In this document: positions 40,501 through 53,870 of the stretch, piece after piece
Layout: every line of letters begins with the position of its first letter
Numbering within the stretch: the stretch's first letter is position 1
From: Phoebastria nigripes
Lineage: Eukaryota; Chordata; Aves; Procellariiformes; Diomedeidae
DNA: 64,000 nucleotides
Reading direction: 5' to 3'
Assembly: GCA_035582835.1 (NCBI GenBank)
Contig: JAYKAV010000112.1
Coordinates: forward strand, 2,363,304-2,427,303
Translations under genes and position numbers: made by a program
Notes under the pieces: generated by a model
Database searches by the model: none
What the model saw: the letters and a program-made list of their open reading frames with translations, nothing else
What the model was told of the DNA's origin: nothing

Positions 40501-42180
40501 AAACAGATAAAGAGAATGGGCACAAGATACCAGTCCAAGTGGCTCCCTCCCTCTCCTCTTCCTTCCAGAAACAGGGGAGCGTACTCCAAATTGCAAGTAG
40601 AGAAGTCATGTTAGAAGCCTTAAAACTGTCTGCTGAGCTTAGCATGGGGAGAGAGAGGGACTTCGAAGTAGTCTCCTCTTGCTTCCTTTCATGCTTGGCC
40701 TTCAAAATGTCCACCTCTCCGCCAAGAAGGGGAGGAGGGGAACAGCAGAAAGAGTGTGCAAAGATCACGAGAGGGAACAGGTCAAGGCTGCAAAGAAGCA
40801 GGATGAACAAATGATTAGCAATGGGCTGTAATTCCAGCGGTTGGTCATCTGAAACAGACCGGCATTTCTCTCCAACAGAGCCCTGCACTGAATAATTAAT
40901 AATTATGTGAGAGACACAGCAGTTAAAAAAAAAAACCCACAGAGAACCAAATACACCTCCCCCCGCCAAGTTCTAATTGTGCTGAATGTGATTGGAAAGA
41001 TTTCTTCGGCATTGGCTTTTATTAAGACAAGCTACCATGCTTGAATTTCTTTCTTTTCATAATTATTACCAAAGAATTCCCTTTTTACATATGTGATAAG
41101 TTAAACCCTCTCATGAGTTCTCTAGCCTAGGTCTGAACCAGCACTAGCTATTGTCAATATATTTTTATTTGATCTTTGGTGTCATTTGGATCCAAAGGTT
41201 TTGGTTTCCTTGATCAAGACTCAGCAATACTTAGATAAATACTTAGCCCCAGGCTTGCCTTTCCATTCATATTCCGTGTTTGTTTAAGGTTACAGCTCAT
41301 TTTATTTCTTCTCTTTCTGCTTGTAATTGCTAATGCATCACTACGGTAAGTTTCTAAAACATGTCCTTGTGTGATCCAAGCTTACTTCAGTGTCCTTTAG
41401 TGACATTGCCTTTCCTTTTCTGTTTTTCCTCACCTTTCTCATTTTTCTTTCTTCTTTTTCTAAGTACAGACACTCAAGCAATTTTTTTCTGCCAGTAACT
41501 TTGAATTCAGAACTCTCACATTGGGAATCCCACCACTGCCCCTTCTTCCTCTTCCATCACATTCACTTTGTGCGTTTCATCTTCTGGAAACAGCTGTATC
41601 TTTTGTGGCTGGTTCGTTTTTGTATTTTATCAGATTGCTCTCTGCCCCTCCACAAAGGGAGCTATCCTCATCTTCCTCACCCTTCTGCTACTCAAACAAA
41701 AATGGCCACCCCTTTTTTGATGCAGTTCTCCGTCATGGGTAAGGTTTCAGGCTGCTCATGACCCATGTCTGCTGGAATGCCAATGAGAGACCTCTAAGTT
41801 TTAGTGCTTTCAAGTGCATTGAGAGGATGATGGCATAAAAATAATTGACTATTATTTTAATACGCAAAGAGGTTAGTGTAACAGTAGAATTGGTTGTATT
41901 TGTATTTCTTCCCAAACATCCTTTTGCGTCTCAGTATGTCTTTTAGAGCGTTAACTGTACAGAATGAAGACTGTATTCATGTCTGTTCTGTACAGTAGCT
42001 ATCAAATACAGCCTAATCTAACCCAATACATTCAGGTGCTGCTTTAACGTTGCTTTTTAATAATAATAAAAGGAGACTTTTTGTAGCACTAAACGCTGTT
42101 TCAATTCACCATTACTGCTTGCTGCTGTTTTACCTCCCTGGCTTTTTTTTTCTACCTATTGCCATTTCAAACAAGGAACA
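37521..42180. other. Non-coding DNA, nothing firm
   Basis: A GC-rich patch lies at about 38540-38830, with few CpGs and no recognised frame. The 174-codon minus-strand frame at 40445-40969 overlaps plus-strand frames and is low-complexity in places, so I treat it as chance. AT-rich homeobox-like sites (aataattaataattatg) occur near 40890. I see no mobile element. Confidence 0.5.
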
Positions 42181-42440
42181 CACAGGCTGTGGGGATGGAT
42201 GTTAACATGCAAATTCACAGGGAAAGTCGCTTGCTCTGTTTAACATTATGAACTGATGCTTTAAAAAATTATCATCTGCTTCAGTGCTAATTTTACCTTG
42301 TGATGGAAGTTAGGCTTTAAATATGTAAAACGCAATGAGAGGGCAACAGCCACTATTAGTAGCCTGGAGAAGTTGTCTTGTTTGCCTCAGAATAATTGCG
42401 TGACCTGCCTCTCAAAGCCAGGTCTGTTTAATTACCAAAC
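42181..42440. promoter_or_regulatory. POU-octamer-containing block, possible enhancer
   Basis: The block contains a perfect POU octamer ATGCAAAT at 42207-42214 directly after a GTTAAC half-site, plus several ATTA/TAAT cores in otherwise unique, stop-rich sequence. Octamers are bound by POU-family factors in many enhancers. A single motif occurs by chance, so this is only a suggestion. Confidence 0.18.
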
Positions 42441-42761
42441 TACCTAGAAACATGGGAGGGCGCTGCAGAAACCAGCCAGTGGTTCAGCTGAGGAGGAGCT
42501 GCAGGAACTCCTGAAGCTTGGAGGGAGCTTGAAGGAAAGGCAGTGTCCTTTTAGTTCAGTAATGTTTTTAGGGCTGTAGACACTAGGAGCCCAGAAACTA
42601 CTGTTCCAAGATTCTGCTGAAAGACGACAACTGAGTCCAAAAGACTCAGAAGACAAAATTGCTATCATGTGAATAACGTGTGGCATAATAGGGAACAGTC
42701 TGTGGAGGGCTTTACAAGGTATGTGCTAACAGTTGTAACGTCTTTCATGCCCTCCAACATG

Positions 42762-42794
42762 TATTAATCAATACGTGTTCTGTATTGATTAATA
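42762..42794. repeat. Perfect inverted repeat, 13-bp arms, 7-base loop
   Basis: Left arm tattaatcaatac (42762-42774) and right arm gtattgattaata (42782-42794) are exact reverse complements separated by gtgttct. Each arm carries a TGATTAAT-type core on one strand, the sort of site used by PBX/HOX- or other homeodomain-type proteins, in head-to-head arrangement. It could act as a paired binding site or extrude a cruciform. It is not flanked by target-site duplications or a transposon that I can recognise. Confidence 0.85.
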
Positions 42795-42894
42795 AGAGAA
42801 ATTCTAAATTCTGCAGAGGAAGGGCAGCAGAGTATTGACTTGAAGAAAACCAAACAGCCCTCTCCTCCTCCCCCTCCAGTAGTATTTATGCATA

Positions 42895-43420
42895 ATGTCT
42901 TTCTTTAAACAGTCCAAATTTCATGGTTTGGAGAATGAAGCTTCCATGGACTGTGCCACTACTACAAGAAAGAGACAGTTCAGTATCTTTTCAGATAAAG
43001 CTGTGGACTTCAGCAAAAAGGCTCTTATTTAAGTCAAAAGTAGCAGTTGTAGCCCATGCTAATTACATTATGCACGCTCCAACAATTGATAGCCATTGAC
43101 CTGTATGGAACATTTCCAGTTACAAACTGATTAAAACTGCTTCAGGAAATTATTCTGTTTTATGGGGAAGCGCTGATGCCTGATGTAATGACCTGACCAA
43201 TACTAAGCGAATGCAAAGCCCTCTAAGTAGAGTAGTACAAATCTAGACAGCCAAAAGGCCGTGCACTGTATGCTTATTGGCTGTGAATGCTGAGAGCAGG
43301 TTTCACAGCCATGAATAATCCTCAGCTGGCTAGTCATCCTCGGCACATTCCCATGTAGCTGAATGTACAGCGGCTAATTTATTTCTGGGCTGAACCAGAT
43401 AGGTTTTCAAAAATATCTTA
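42895..43420. promoter_or_regulatory. Homeodomain-motif-rich block, possible enhancer
   Basis: The block contains several short homeobox-like cores (gctaattacattatgcac, gcggctaatttatttc), a TTATTGGCTGTGAATG element with an inverted CCAAT core, and a GAGAGCAGGTTTCACAGCC segment. There are no repeats and no frame of length. The texture fits a developmental regulatory element, but evidence from other species would be needed to raise this above a guess. Confidence 0.2.
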
Positions 43421-46400
43421 GTTTCCAGGGTAGTGCAACAAGTTACATTTATGTCCTGTTTTAGTTTGGTAAGTGGGTGAAAAGCATCAGTGGAAAGTCA
43501 TTGCTCTGCTCATGGCAACTCAAGCACTTCATCTCTTCCTCCAGCCCTTTGCTAGTCCTGGGTTAGGAAGAGCTGAAAGATTGGGGACCCTGTTTTCTGG
43601 TGTATGTTTGTGTATTCAAAAGGTGTGTCCCCTTTCCTGCCAGTAGTCCTTGAGGAGTTTTATGTAAAATGTAGGTATTTACATAATTAGATACACATTT
43701 AAGGGCCACTAAACACGAGAATGTAACTATGTTTGACATACTGTAGAGCCCTGAAGGCTTTAGAAACTTAGATTTGCTGTATCTGAGTAATGTAGTTGTC
43801 ATAAATTGATGTTACCCTTCCTGTATCTACATTTGACAGTATAAACCAAAGATTGCCATATGCTGCATGCCACGCACCAAGACATGAACATTTATCCAGG
43901 TTGCTTTGGTTCTTTATAAGCCAGACTTCTATACTACATCAAGGTGATGTGCGACTTTCCCCGCACCAGTGCTGCAATGAATGGTTAGAATGCATGCATT
44001 TCTTAATTATCCTTTTAATTCTCTCTTTATTATTTTCAAGATGCTGAAGTTACTAAAATTCGGGGGTTTGATGCTTTTTTCTTGTGGTGCATGGCTAAAT
44101 AACTTTATTTTTCCATTTTCTGACCAAATTAGAAAAAAGAGTAAGGATAACAAATGTAGATCATTTAAATATTAAAAATAGGTCTATAATGAGGAATTCT
44201 CCCTTATCAGTGTTTTATATTAAGTGATAAAAAGAAAAACATTTACTTGAAATTTCCAGACACTAGTTATTCTTCTTGGGAAAGAGAAAATTGTTATGAA
44301 TGGTTGGGTTTTGCTGAGTGTTTCAAAATCCAGCAAAGGTGAGTCAGGAGGAGGCAGACGAGCATAGCAGTAAACAATGATGAAGAGTCTGACATTCTTG
44401 TTTGCAGTTCAATAGTTTCCAGGTTTCCAAGCTCAATATAAGTCAGATCAACTCCCTTACCTCACTAATCCTTTCAAACCACTTACATTACAGGTTGCTG
44501 CTGTTATTGGTCAGAAAAGCAGGAAAGCAAGGTGAAGGCATGAATAGCAGGAGAGGAAAAGTTTTGGAATTTCAGAGCTGTTGGGAAACAGTCAGGAAAA
44601 AGTTAATACCCCTATCTGTTTTCTGTAATATCCCCATCTGTTTTCCTCTACTTGACTGGACCAGCTAGGATTTTATTTAGGTTAAAGGAGGATGTACACA
44701 TTTGGTTGTGGAGTCTAATGGATGATAAAGTCCCAAGCTAAAACAATGGAGAAATTCAAGCCTGTACAGAGGTATTGGAATGGGGCAGTGCCCGTTCCCC
44801 ATCCCTGTTCAGTCAAAACAGATTCACAGTGACCCACATGTCACGTAAATTCTTTGTTTGCTTTTTTTTTTTCTTTTTTCTCCCCAAGAGGGTTCTGTCG
44901 CATTGGTATAACAACTTCGTAGCATCATCAGAGTACCAAACACGAACAGCTAACCCAGACCATGGAGCCTCAGTTCACCCCCTTTCACTGTGCCCTGTAT
45001 CCTTTCAGCAACAGTTTTACATAACATGCACCGAGGATTCACGTGGGCCTCCACGCAAATTAAAATTTCAGCCAGATAGCACTCAGCATAACTGTACATC
45101 CTTCACAGCTTTTCCGTGTTGCTAGTTGATGGTTATTAGAGAGGAGGTTAGTGTTTGGCATATGATTTTAAACAAATGAAACAAACAGCATACATTTGCA
45201 CTGTGAAATTTAATTACATTATTGTGTAAATTGGATTTTTTTTTTTCTCCTGTATCTTAAGTTATCTGGGCAATAGCTTACCCACCTATAATTAAATCCA
45301 CAAAAAAGGGAGAATGAGCTGCAGGATTATGCAAGACTCATGCTTGGGATTTACTATCACTGTGTCATTGGAAAACAACCAGTGAAGTAACATTTCCATG
45401 GCTGGCATGAAACTGGTACATCTTTTTCCTTGGAGAATCTATTTCAGATTCCAGAAGTACTATATTTTACTGCAGCAAGTTGGAGATGGAGAGGACTTAG
45501 CTTTTCAGAATTACAGAAAATGATGTAGCAGCCCCCAAGTAAGAGAGTTGGCCTGTTACTTTCCTTTCCACAGAGGGTCTTAGTTTGGCTGGGCAGAAAT
45601 TGTCTTCCCTCCCCCAACACCAGGGAGAAACAAATGCAGACCATGAATTAGTACTAGCTTATATGTGGAAATATATAGATAAACTCAGAGGACCTTCCAG
45701 TTAAAGAGGAAGATGCCACAGCGAGCCTTTTTCAGCATTTCCCTTCTTCAGAGTCATTGTTTTCCAATAGATGTGGAACATTGCTCTTTATGGGATTTGA
45801 AAGAAAGGCCATTGAAGATCGTGGTCTTTCCCAATATATCCTTTGACTTGTAAACCAGTTGGATTAGTTTTCTTTCTAATTTTCTGTTTGGTCTCTATAG
45901 GTTTCTTCTGGAGTGGTGATTTTTCCCTTCTCTAAGTATATTGAAATTAGAGTTGTCTTTTTTTTGTGTGTGTGTAAAAAGTGAGACTGATTCAGAAGAC
46001 ACTCATTAGTTTCCAAAGGAAAAAAAAAAGACTATTTAAGTCAGAATAATTAAATAGAAGAGGTTTCATTTTACTTTATAGGCCTTCAGTGGCACTCTTA
46101 CGCATGGACATCTGAGGATTAATTCCTTTCTTTGTTGAAGTGGGATTTAACTCATTTACCGTTTGGAAGACATAACTACGAGCATAGCTTACTCACATGT
46201 GGGGTCCTGCAAGTCTCCCCCATTTGACACTGTTGTCCTTGGTGTGTAACATTTCGGTGTTCGCTGGAGCAGGAAGAGGAGCTCATTGTATAGGTCAATG
46301 TCCTAGTGGTCTGGTGACAGTTAACTTCGCATTTGCTTCCTAATGGCTCCCTGAGTATTTGAGTATGTTAAACCTAGTGGAAGAACAAGAAGCCTTAAAG

Positions 46401-49400
46401 TTAGGAGTGGCTTAAAGGCATTTCAAAATACCCTTCAGAATACCCCTGGCAGGGACACTTGTCTGAGAGATCTGAATTCAAATCTCTACAACTAAAGCCA
46501 GCTATCATCCCTGTTAGATGTCCTACTGGATAAAAAAAGTAACACCTCCCTTTTTTGCTGTCCTTCTTTCTTGTACTGGGAGTAGTTGAAAGTGTAGCTT
46601 TCTGCTTCGGTTACTTTGTATTTAAAGTGTTTGAAATGGCTGATGATATTAACTATTGTCTCATTAGCATCCTTTCTTATAGTCACTTTGTAGTTGGTTT
46701 GATTAATCCCCGTTGGAGATTCAAGAGATATAACTTGTTAGCCTATATGCTGGCATGGGCAGTCTCCCATACATTTTGGTACTGGAACAGAGAAAGAGGC
46801 AGAGCAAGACCTGTGTGGCTCTCGCTCTCCCACCCAAGTTTGGGTGGGGAGGAGGATGTGGATGGAAGTTCGGTTCCAGCCTTCCCAGGTGTCTGGCTGA
46901 GGGAGCAGAGCAGGAACAGCAAGAAGCAGCTGTCTGCAGCGCAGCACCTGCTGCTGGGAATTGCTGGTCTCCTCACTTGGACGTGATACGTAGGGATGTT
47001 TCCTGAGCCTGAAATAACTACCTTATACGCAGACCATGGAAAAAGGCAAAGTGGGGCTCTGAAGGACTGTCTTGGCATTTCCAAAGTGTTGGTATTCCTT
47101 GATTCTCTTGTTGAGTTGTTAATAAAAATGGTTAATTCCGTTGTTGTCTTTTTTCTGTCCCTCAGCACAAGTGACCTTTGTTTTCTCACACATTTTTCTG
47201 AATTAAGACGTACTGTGTTAACTTCTGAGTTTTGAAGAGAGAGGAAGTAGGGAGAAAGGGCAAAACTATCACCCATTTAGCATGGCTAATCTGAGCAGAA
47301 AAATGTTCACTTATAATTTTACAAATGGTTTTCTGATCATGTCTATAAATCATGCCTGTGTAAACAAATTTGTTTTTACTTAAAAGCAGATCGTTTCNGA
47401 TCATATACTTTGCACACTTCGATCAAAATTGTTCTAAGTCCTGCTTAGCTGTATTAATTTAGCCTTATGCCCCTGCTGGGCTAGCTGACCACAAAGAAGT
47501 TACAGCAATACACTTCTCAGTTAATGCCTAAAACATAGGAATCCTGCCACCAGGTTTGTTTGCATCTGCTTGTTTGGTTGGTTTGGTTTTCCCTGGTACT
47601 GTTCATGAGTGGGTGATGAACACTGCTGTGTATTTGTCTCTGCTTTGCCTGAAGCCTTCAGTTTGATCTACAGATGCTTGAAAAAGCCCATCTGGCATCA
47701 GTACAGCAAGCCTTCTGATGTTAACCTGTTTTCCTGGGGAGGTAAAATTGCATCCTAGCTTCTAATGTCATCTGCTGGTATTTAGGCTGGTCTTGGTTTT
47801 CCTTGTGTGTTTGAAAACAAAGGTACATTCAGATTCAGTCCTGCCAGTTGGTGTTCCTGTCCATAGGTGCTCTGATGCAACCCATGCATCTGCATGTTTT
47901 ACAGTAATGTTCCAGATTTGCAGTTGTCTGCCAGCCTGCTCTGTGCACTGCAGACAGCCTGGGAACCCTGTGCAAGGGGGCAGAAGCATACATCAGGGGG
48001 ATGTATGACTTATCCTTGGGGGCTCTTCCAGAACTGCCCTGTACTCTGACATACAGATTCTGTGCATACTCATTCAGTTTGTTTTCAGATGGAGCAACTT
48101 GCTTTAAGCCCTTCTCTCCAGAGAACCAGTGAAAGGCTCCCCTTACCTGTGTCAAGCATACGCAGTGTTGTACAGCAGCAGTTATACTGTGGCTGTAGTG
48201 TGAGACAGCACCAAACCGGGCACCATTATTTTCAGCTTATCACCCAAATCAGTCTACACCCACAGGAGATGGATTACTAACAGTCTTCTAAGCTCTCCCA
48301 CTGGAATGCTCTACGTGGAGCTTCTGATTTCCTTGGCCTGATGGCTACAATGGCCTGAATCTTACTGAAGTTCCTTCCCTCCTTCCCTCTCGCTCTCTCA
48401 ATCTCTTGGCAGCCACCACCAGAAGTCAACTCCATGCTGAACCTGTTGCAAGCCAGAATCTTTTGCAAAATCTGTACTGCAGCTTTGCCTATAGAGGGCC
48501 ACTTTCATGCTTGTCTTCTGTAACACAGACATATCCTTCCAGTACATTTATCGTGAGCAAATTCCCCCAGCTGACGTACTCAGGAATGGCTGGAATGTCT
48601 TTTCCCAGTTTCTACAGGTCAGTCCCGTAGGATGGGCTTCTCTTTATTTCTCCTCACTAGATTTCTTCATGAGGATGCACACGGTTGATATAGTATTGGT
48701 CATACTTTGTCCCAGAACTAAATCACATTGCCTTTTTCAAATCCCAAAAGTTCATTCAACAGCTCTTCAATAATTATTGTCAAAAAATTAATAATATGTA
48801 AAATTGCCTTAGTTGCACAACAATTTGCGTAGAGTAGAATTTTGCCCTTCTGTTTAAAAGCTTGTATCATACAGCTCTTCTGCTATCCATCCAATATTTC
48901 TTACATCAACTTTTAATGACTCTGTAAAATGAGTGATGTCTGACAGATACATTTCTGCTATTAATTTGCTTAATTAATTCAATGTAGAATTAATGAGAAT
49001 GACTGAATCTTTTCCTGCTGTTCTTGTTGGCTCTGCTTTGTGAGTTTTCAAAGATTACTTCTGTACACAAGAGATGAATAGGATATAAAAACACTCCTGT
49101 GTTCTCCAGATATACATATGCTTGAATACTTAAACTTATACCTTTTATCTGTTGTAGGTTATAAAATAGGTAGCAATTGTAATATGGGTATAATTAAGTT
49201 ATATTTTGATTCCTCTTTGTACTTGGAAAAAGCTGGAGTGCTTGAACCAGAAGACCACAGTTGCACAACCACAGATGCCAGGCATGTAATTCTAAAAGAC
49301 AAATTCTGCACTGGCAAGATTCATTCTTCTTGAAGATACTGTTCCTAGCTGGTCATTTGCTGTACATATAGAGATACTAGGATCTGATATTTCTACCTAT

Positions 49401-51849
49401 TCAAGGTAAAATCCTGCCCTCTTTGAAGACTTTGGCAATGAGCCTTTCAGGAATTTCAGTGTATATGTTGTCAAGCATTGTTTATCTGGAGGTGTTTACA
49501 GCTTTGGGAGTTGAAATTCCCATTCTGGTAATTTATTTTGAGGATGTCTAGGTGGAAAAGTTGCAAATGAACATCACAGACATGGACTGAAAAGGAGTTG
49601 AATCAGTTAAGTATTTCTTGTCATCTTTTATCTCATTTCTCTTTTGACTCATTTATGAAGAAAAAATGAAACCCTGATAGAGGAACAGCAGGGGCTTCTT
49701 CTATGACTAAGTTAGCAAAATAGAACAGGAAGTGGGAAAAGTTACACAGGAGGCATGAAATTTGTTTGACATCAGAATTTGTGGCCTATGATTTTGCCTG
49801 CTACTTGTGACTCAGTCGGCTATTTCAGTCTAATGTCTCTGCANCTTTTGCTCATCAATTTTCTTTTTTTTTTTTTTTAATCTGTATTAATTTTGTAGTA
49901 GAGAGGGTTGGAGTCCTTTGCTCAATTACAGGCATCTAGTGTCCTTTTAGGTGCGGCAGGTATTCCATCTGGTCTCCAGGTACAGTCCCAGGAAGGGAGT
50001 GAGTCGTCTGATGGTCATGCGCCCTCTCTGCAGTCTTGTGCAGAAATCTTAGATACCCAAGAGGAGTAGGTTTGTGCGTCTTGGTAACTGAACCCTGCCC
50101 ACAAGTACCAAAGGGACATGTGAATCAGCTTCCAGGCCAGCCGAAGGCATGACCACAAGGTGGTGTGAAGCACAGGACTAGGTACACTGAGATCTGCCCG
50201 AGCCACCGGAATGCAGAAATGCACTAGGCTCCAGGAGAATGAATTTTAGTGTCAGAGATCCATTCACCTCTATATATTTATACCTGTTGTAATGAATTTC
50301 CTGGCAGGCAGGTTTTTTCCCACATTACGCCTCTAGTATGGAAAAACTTGTTTGATGTTATGATTATTAAGTCCTTCAGACAAAGAGTTAATTTCTCTCT
50401 GGAAATAAAAAGAAACCTAGGTTGGGCTTAGGGTCTGACTGTGAGTCTGAATTTGTACTATAATGTTAATTATTTTATTATTGTTTGTTCACTTACCCTC
50501 TTTTCCCCTGCAGTAAATAAAAAAGGGTTCCTAATAAATACGAAATTACAGCTTTAGATAGTCTAACAAAGTTAAGCTAATGATTGTGTGTGCAAACTAT
50601 TTACCACCTTGGGATGAAAATTTAGAGTGTATTTGTAAGATGACAGCAACACACCAATGCTTGTCCAGTAGTCCGTGAGTCTGTCTGGCAAGTGTAACTG
50701 CCAGCAACAATTCTAGCTGAAGTAGGTGTGTTATTTCTTGCTTTATTTCTACAAGCAAAGGTGTCGTGAAAGTTTTACAGAGGCGTATGGTACACTAGAA
50801 AAGGTTAGTTATCTGTTTACTATCTTGAGTGGTAAGTAGACAATGGATGATCCTTCCTATTTACAGAACATTTGGAGGCAGCAGGAAAGTGAAATATAAA
50901 GCTTTTTCTAAACTTATTATGAACAAATATCAACTCTTCAGCTCTAGAAATATAATGAGGGGCTGAAATGGACACGCATTGCTTGCAATTATGTGGTGAA
51001 AATTGCAATAGCAAGACTAAAACTGCATTTGCAATAGACATTTGATTCAGATTCTGAGGTACTTAGTTCAGAGGTGGCTTTGTTTCAACCCTGATTAGTC
51101 CAAGTTGAGTAACTTGCCTGTGAAAACTGAATTGGGGTTCATTTGAGGGGCCTAAATTATGAGTGCTTTTGTCCTAGGTTGCATATACAGTCAATGGAAA
51201 GAGAAGTGCACCTCCAGAGGCTTCAGCTTGCCTAAGATCTAAATGGCCCTCTAGAGTAGCTTGTCTTTCTCCACTGGCCTGGGGCAATTACGCATCTCAC
51301 TCATGTAAGTGCTTAAAACGCAGTGGGATGAGCCTGGGCCTAAGGACTTACGCTCTCTGAAAAAGTAATAGATGTTTTCTTTTTTTTTCTCCTGTCATTC
51401 ATGAAAAAGAAAATGTGGTCATCATATAGACTGTATCTAGAATCACTGTCCATACAACAAAATACAAGATTGGCTTCGTTTCAGATGTTTATTATAGAGT
51501 GTAGTATTTCTTTCCTTGGAAGTTTTTGCCTCTCTAATGTCCAGCAATATTTGGTATTATTGGCTGTGAAGGAGTTTTTCAATGATCACAAGTGTTCAGA
51601 ACATGGAAGCTGTAACTGAAATATGCAATCACATCTTTCTGCTGAGAAATGATCGCGTGTCTGTGCTCGGGAGGGGTCCAGGGCTGGAGAATTAAGAATG
51701 CGATACGCAAGCACTAAAATACAGCAAGAGTATCTGGGGTGAGCTTCTCATGGGGTACCATTCCTGTTGTCATCCAACATCCACTTGAGTTTCTTTTCGT
51801 TGCCTTCACTGCATAATGGCTCAAATGATGAACTTTGTTATTTTTGATA
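43421..51849. other. Non-coding DNA, nothing recognised
   Basis: The stretch includes a GC-richer patch at about 46740-46990 with overlapping open frames on both strands (177 codons minus, 143 codons plus). Neither has a recognisable domain, so I leave them out. A pyrimidine-rich run lies at 48371-48411 and a T15 run at about 49864-49878. At about 50000-50230 the sequence is moderately GC-rich without an assignable family. Confidence 0.5.
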
Positions 51850-51952
51850 AAGAAAAAAGAGAGAAGGGGAGAGGTGGAGTACGGAAAGGGGGGGTTAGGG
51901 AAAGGGAGGGGAAGGAGAGGGGAGAGGAAAAAGGTTAGTGTAAAGGAAGAAG
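51850..51952 (+). repeat. Purine-rich tract with G-quadruplex motif
   Basis: About 100 bases are nearly all purine on the plus strand (A/G with a few T and one C). Within it, 51888-51911 has four or more G-runs: G7, then TTA, G3, AAA, G3, A, G4. This satisfies the usual pattern of four runs of at least three G with loops of 1-7 bases. Such tracts can form intramolecular quadruplexes or triplex (H-DNA) and often stall polymerases. The single TTAGGG is incidental and does not make it an interstitial telomere array. Confidence 0.85.
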
Positions 51953-53870
51953 AAGCAATGGTTTGGAGTGGGAAAATTTGAATTATTATTAAGTCGTCAG
52001 CAAGCTACTAGAAGGATCAGAAAATGGTGTTTTAATCTGGTTGCCTAAAGTTGCCAGGCGTTCAGTTCATGAGTCATCTTGTGTCAAGTATCCAGTAGAG
52101 TGAAAATGTTCTTTTTCTTGAAAGATGTGAGATGGGTTACTGTATTGCAAGGTCACAAGCTGGTGTTTGGGTGCCAGATTCTGAGAGCTCTGAAAAAACA
52201 AAACCTTGAGCACTATATGAGCTGTAAGTAACACACTGAAAGACACTATATTGTGGACTAGAATTATTTTGTAAAAAGCCACTGGAAAAAATCTTAAGAA
52301 ATCCTTGTAAAATAAGTACTATTTTGTTCGTGCAAGAAAAAAAAAAAAACTTATCCACTTTCTAATATTAATATTTCTAATAATCAATATTTACATTCCT
52401 AGGCTTTCTCATATTTATAATATTTGTATTTCAGAACAAATGTGCTTCCATGACTACTTTGTAGATTTCAGGAAAAAAACTATTTTTTTTTTTATAGATA
52501 TATATTCTTTCAAGTGATGTGTACACACAAACATCAAAGCAACAACACAAGGATTATAGATCTAGCTGCAATTATGTTAAATTTTTACAGACTATAAGTA
52601 AACAGTGTCTGTTGGATAGAATTTTCTTTTTATTTTCATTCATAATTTGTTGTGCTGTCTCCTCATTAAGAGTCAAAAAGGAAGTAAAATCTCCTACTAA
52701 TCATTGCCGCTGATTTTCTGCCCCTTTTATATATGTTGTCATTTGTTTTATGAAACACAAAGGGAGAGCTTGTACTGACATTAGTAGTAAGTGATTTACA
52801 TAATTTAGTAGTAGTCTCACTGTTTGTATCTGTTGTCAGATCAGCATTGTGTACCAGGGAAACGTATCCTGGATTCACCATGGTGTTTATTGGTGACCCC
52901 AATTTACCAAAGTTATTTGACATTTGGGTACTCTCTTTATCCTTGTCCTCTTTTTGGTGAGTGCTTGGGCTTTATGTACTGCCAATGAGAGCAACATCAG
53001 CAAACCAAGTGCTGAGGACAGTGTGAATATTAAAATGTTTTCTAAGACAATAAAAATGTTCTGAAATAGTTTTTCTGCAGCTAAAATAGTTTATTTTCTG
53101 CAAACTTTCTGAGTGTTTTCTAAGGCCCAACAGGCCACAGGCAATCAAAGATGGATGCAAATATGTGTGGAAGTACAGAAGGGAAAAATATGAAGTGTTT
53201 TTGTCATAGGGAAGACTATGTGGCGGAACACACTCTTTGAATTAGTGCCAGCCAGACTATATTGGTACATAGAGATCACATAATAGTCCAAAGCTACCAA
53301 AAGAGGACAGATGCAAGAAAGAAACGTGTTTATCTCATGTTTATGGGGATGCAAATGATGTGCACTTGCATATGTCAAATATCCTCAGAAGCATCAGAGT
53401 GGCTGCCCGTGGAGTTTGGGGTTGCTTCTTCGCTAAAGCTGACATAATGGAAATTTGGCAGACGCTCTAGTTTGATTAATGTAATTTTTTTTTTAATCTA
53501 AATAAGGGTACTTCTTAATCAAATTTGCTTTAATATTTTCATTGAGCTGATTTAATTGAACAAGCGGACAAACAGATATCAGTTAACAAAGTCATTACAT
53601 CCTGTTGCATACCTTTATTCTGCGGCTGCTAATACTGCAGATTTATGTTGGTGACAAAGTAAAAGTGCTGATAGGAAGGTGAGCACTAACATGCAAAAAT
53701 ATTGTATCTGTGGTGCACGATGTAAACTGCATTACTGTTTTTTTTACGAGAAATGCAATAAAATCTGCATAGCAGGCTGACAGCTCTACTGTCCTCAGCT
53801 ATCACATACATTTCCCTAGCTTTAGCCGAGTTGTATCATTGCTTTTATACAGATATTCATTGTGTCAGCT
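51953..53870. other. AT-rich non-coding DNA
   Basis: Poly-A and poly-T runs occur near 52337-52350 and 52482-52493. Only short frames are present, with no assignable repeat. From about 53560 the sequence looks unique and motif-rich, but no specific element can be defined. Confidence 0.5.

Noticed and set aside
40445..40969. 174-codon minus-strand open frame
   Set aside because: The composition is uneven, part comes from purine-rich runs on the plus strand, an overlapping plus-strand frame exists, and no family is recognised.
46447..46492. tRNA-like T-arm (gagatctgaattcaaatctc)
   Set aside because: No matching acceptor stem, D-arm or anticodon arm could be placed around it. It is only a short palindromic stretch.
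46743..47276. 177-codon minus-strand open frame, the longest in the window
   Set aside because: No recognisable domain. Plus-strand frames (46555-46986, 46755-47006) overlap it in the same GC-richer patch, and there are no splice signals at sensible positions. It fits chance expectation.
51895..51900. TTAGGG as a possible interstitial telomere repeat
   Set aside because: Only one unit is present, within a general purine-rich tract. There is no array.
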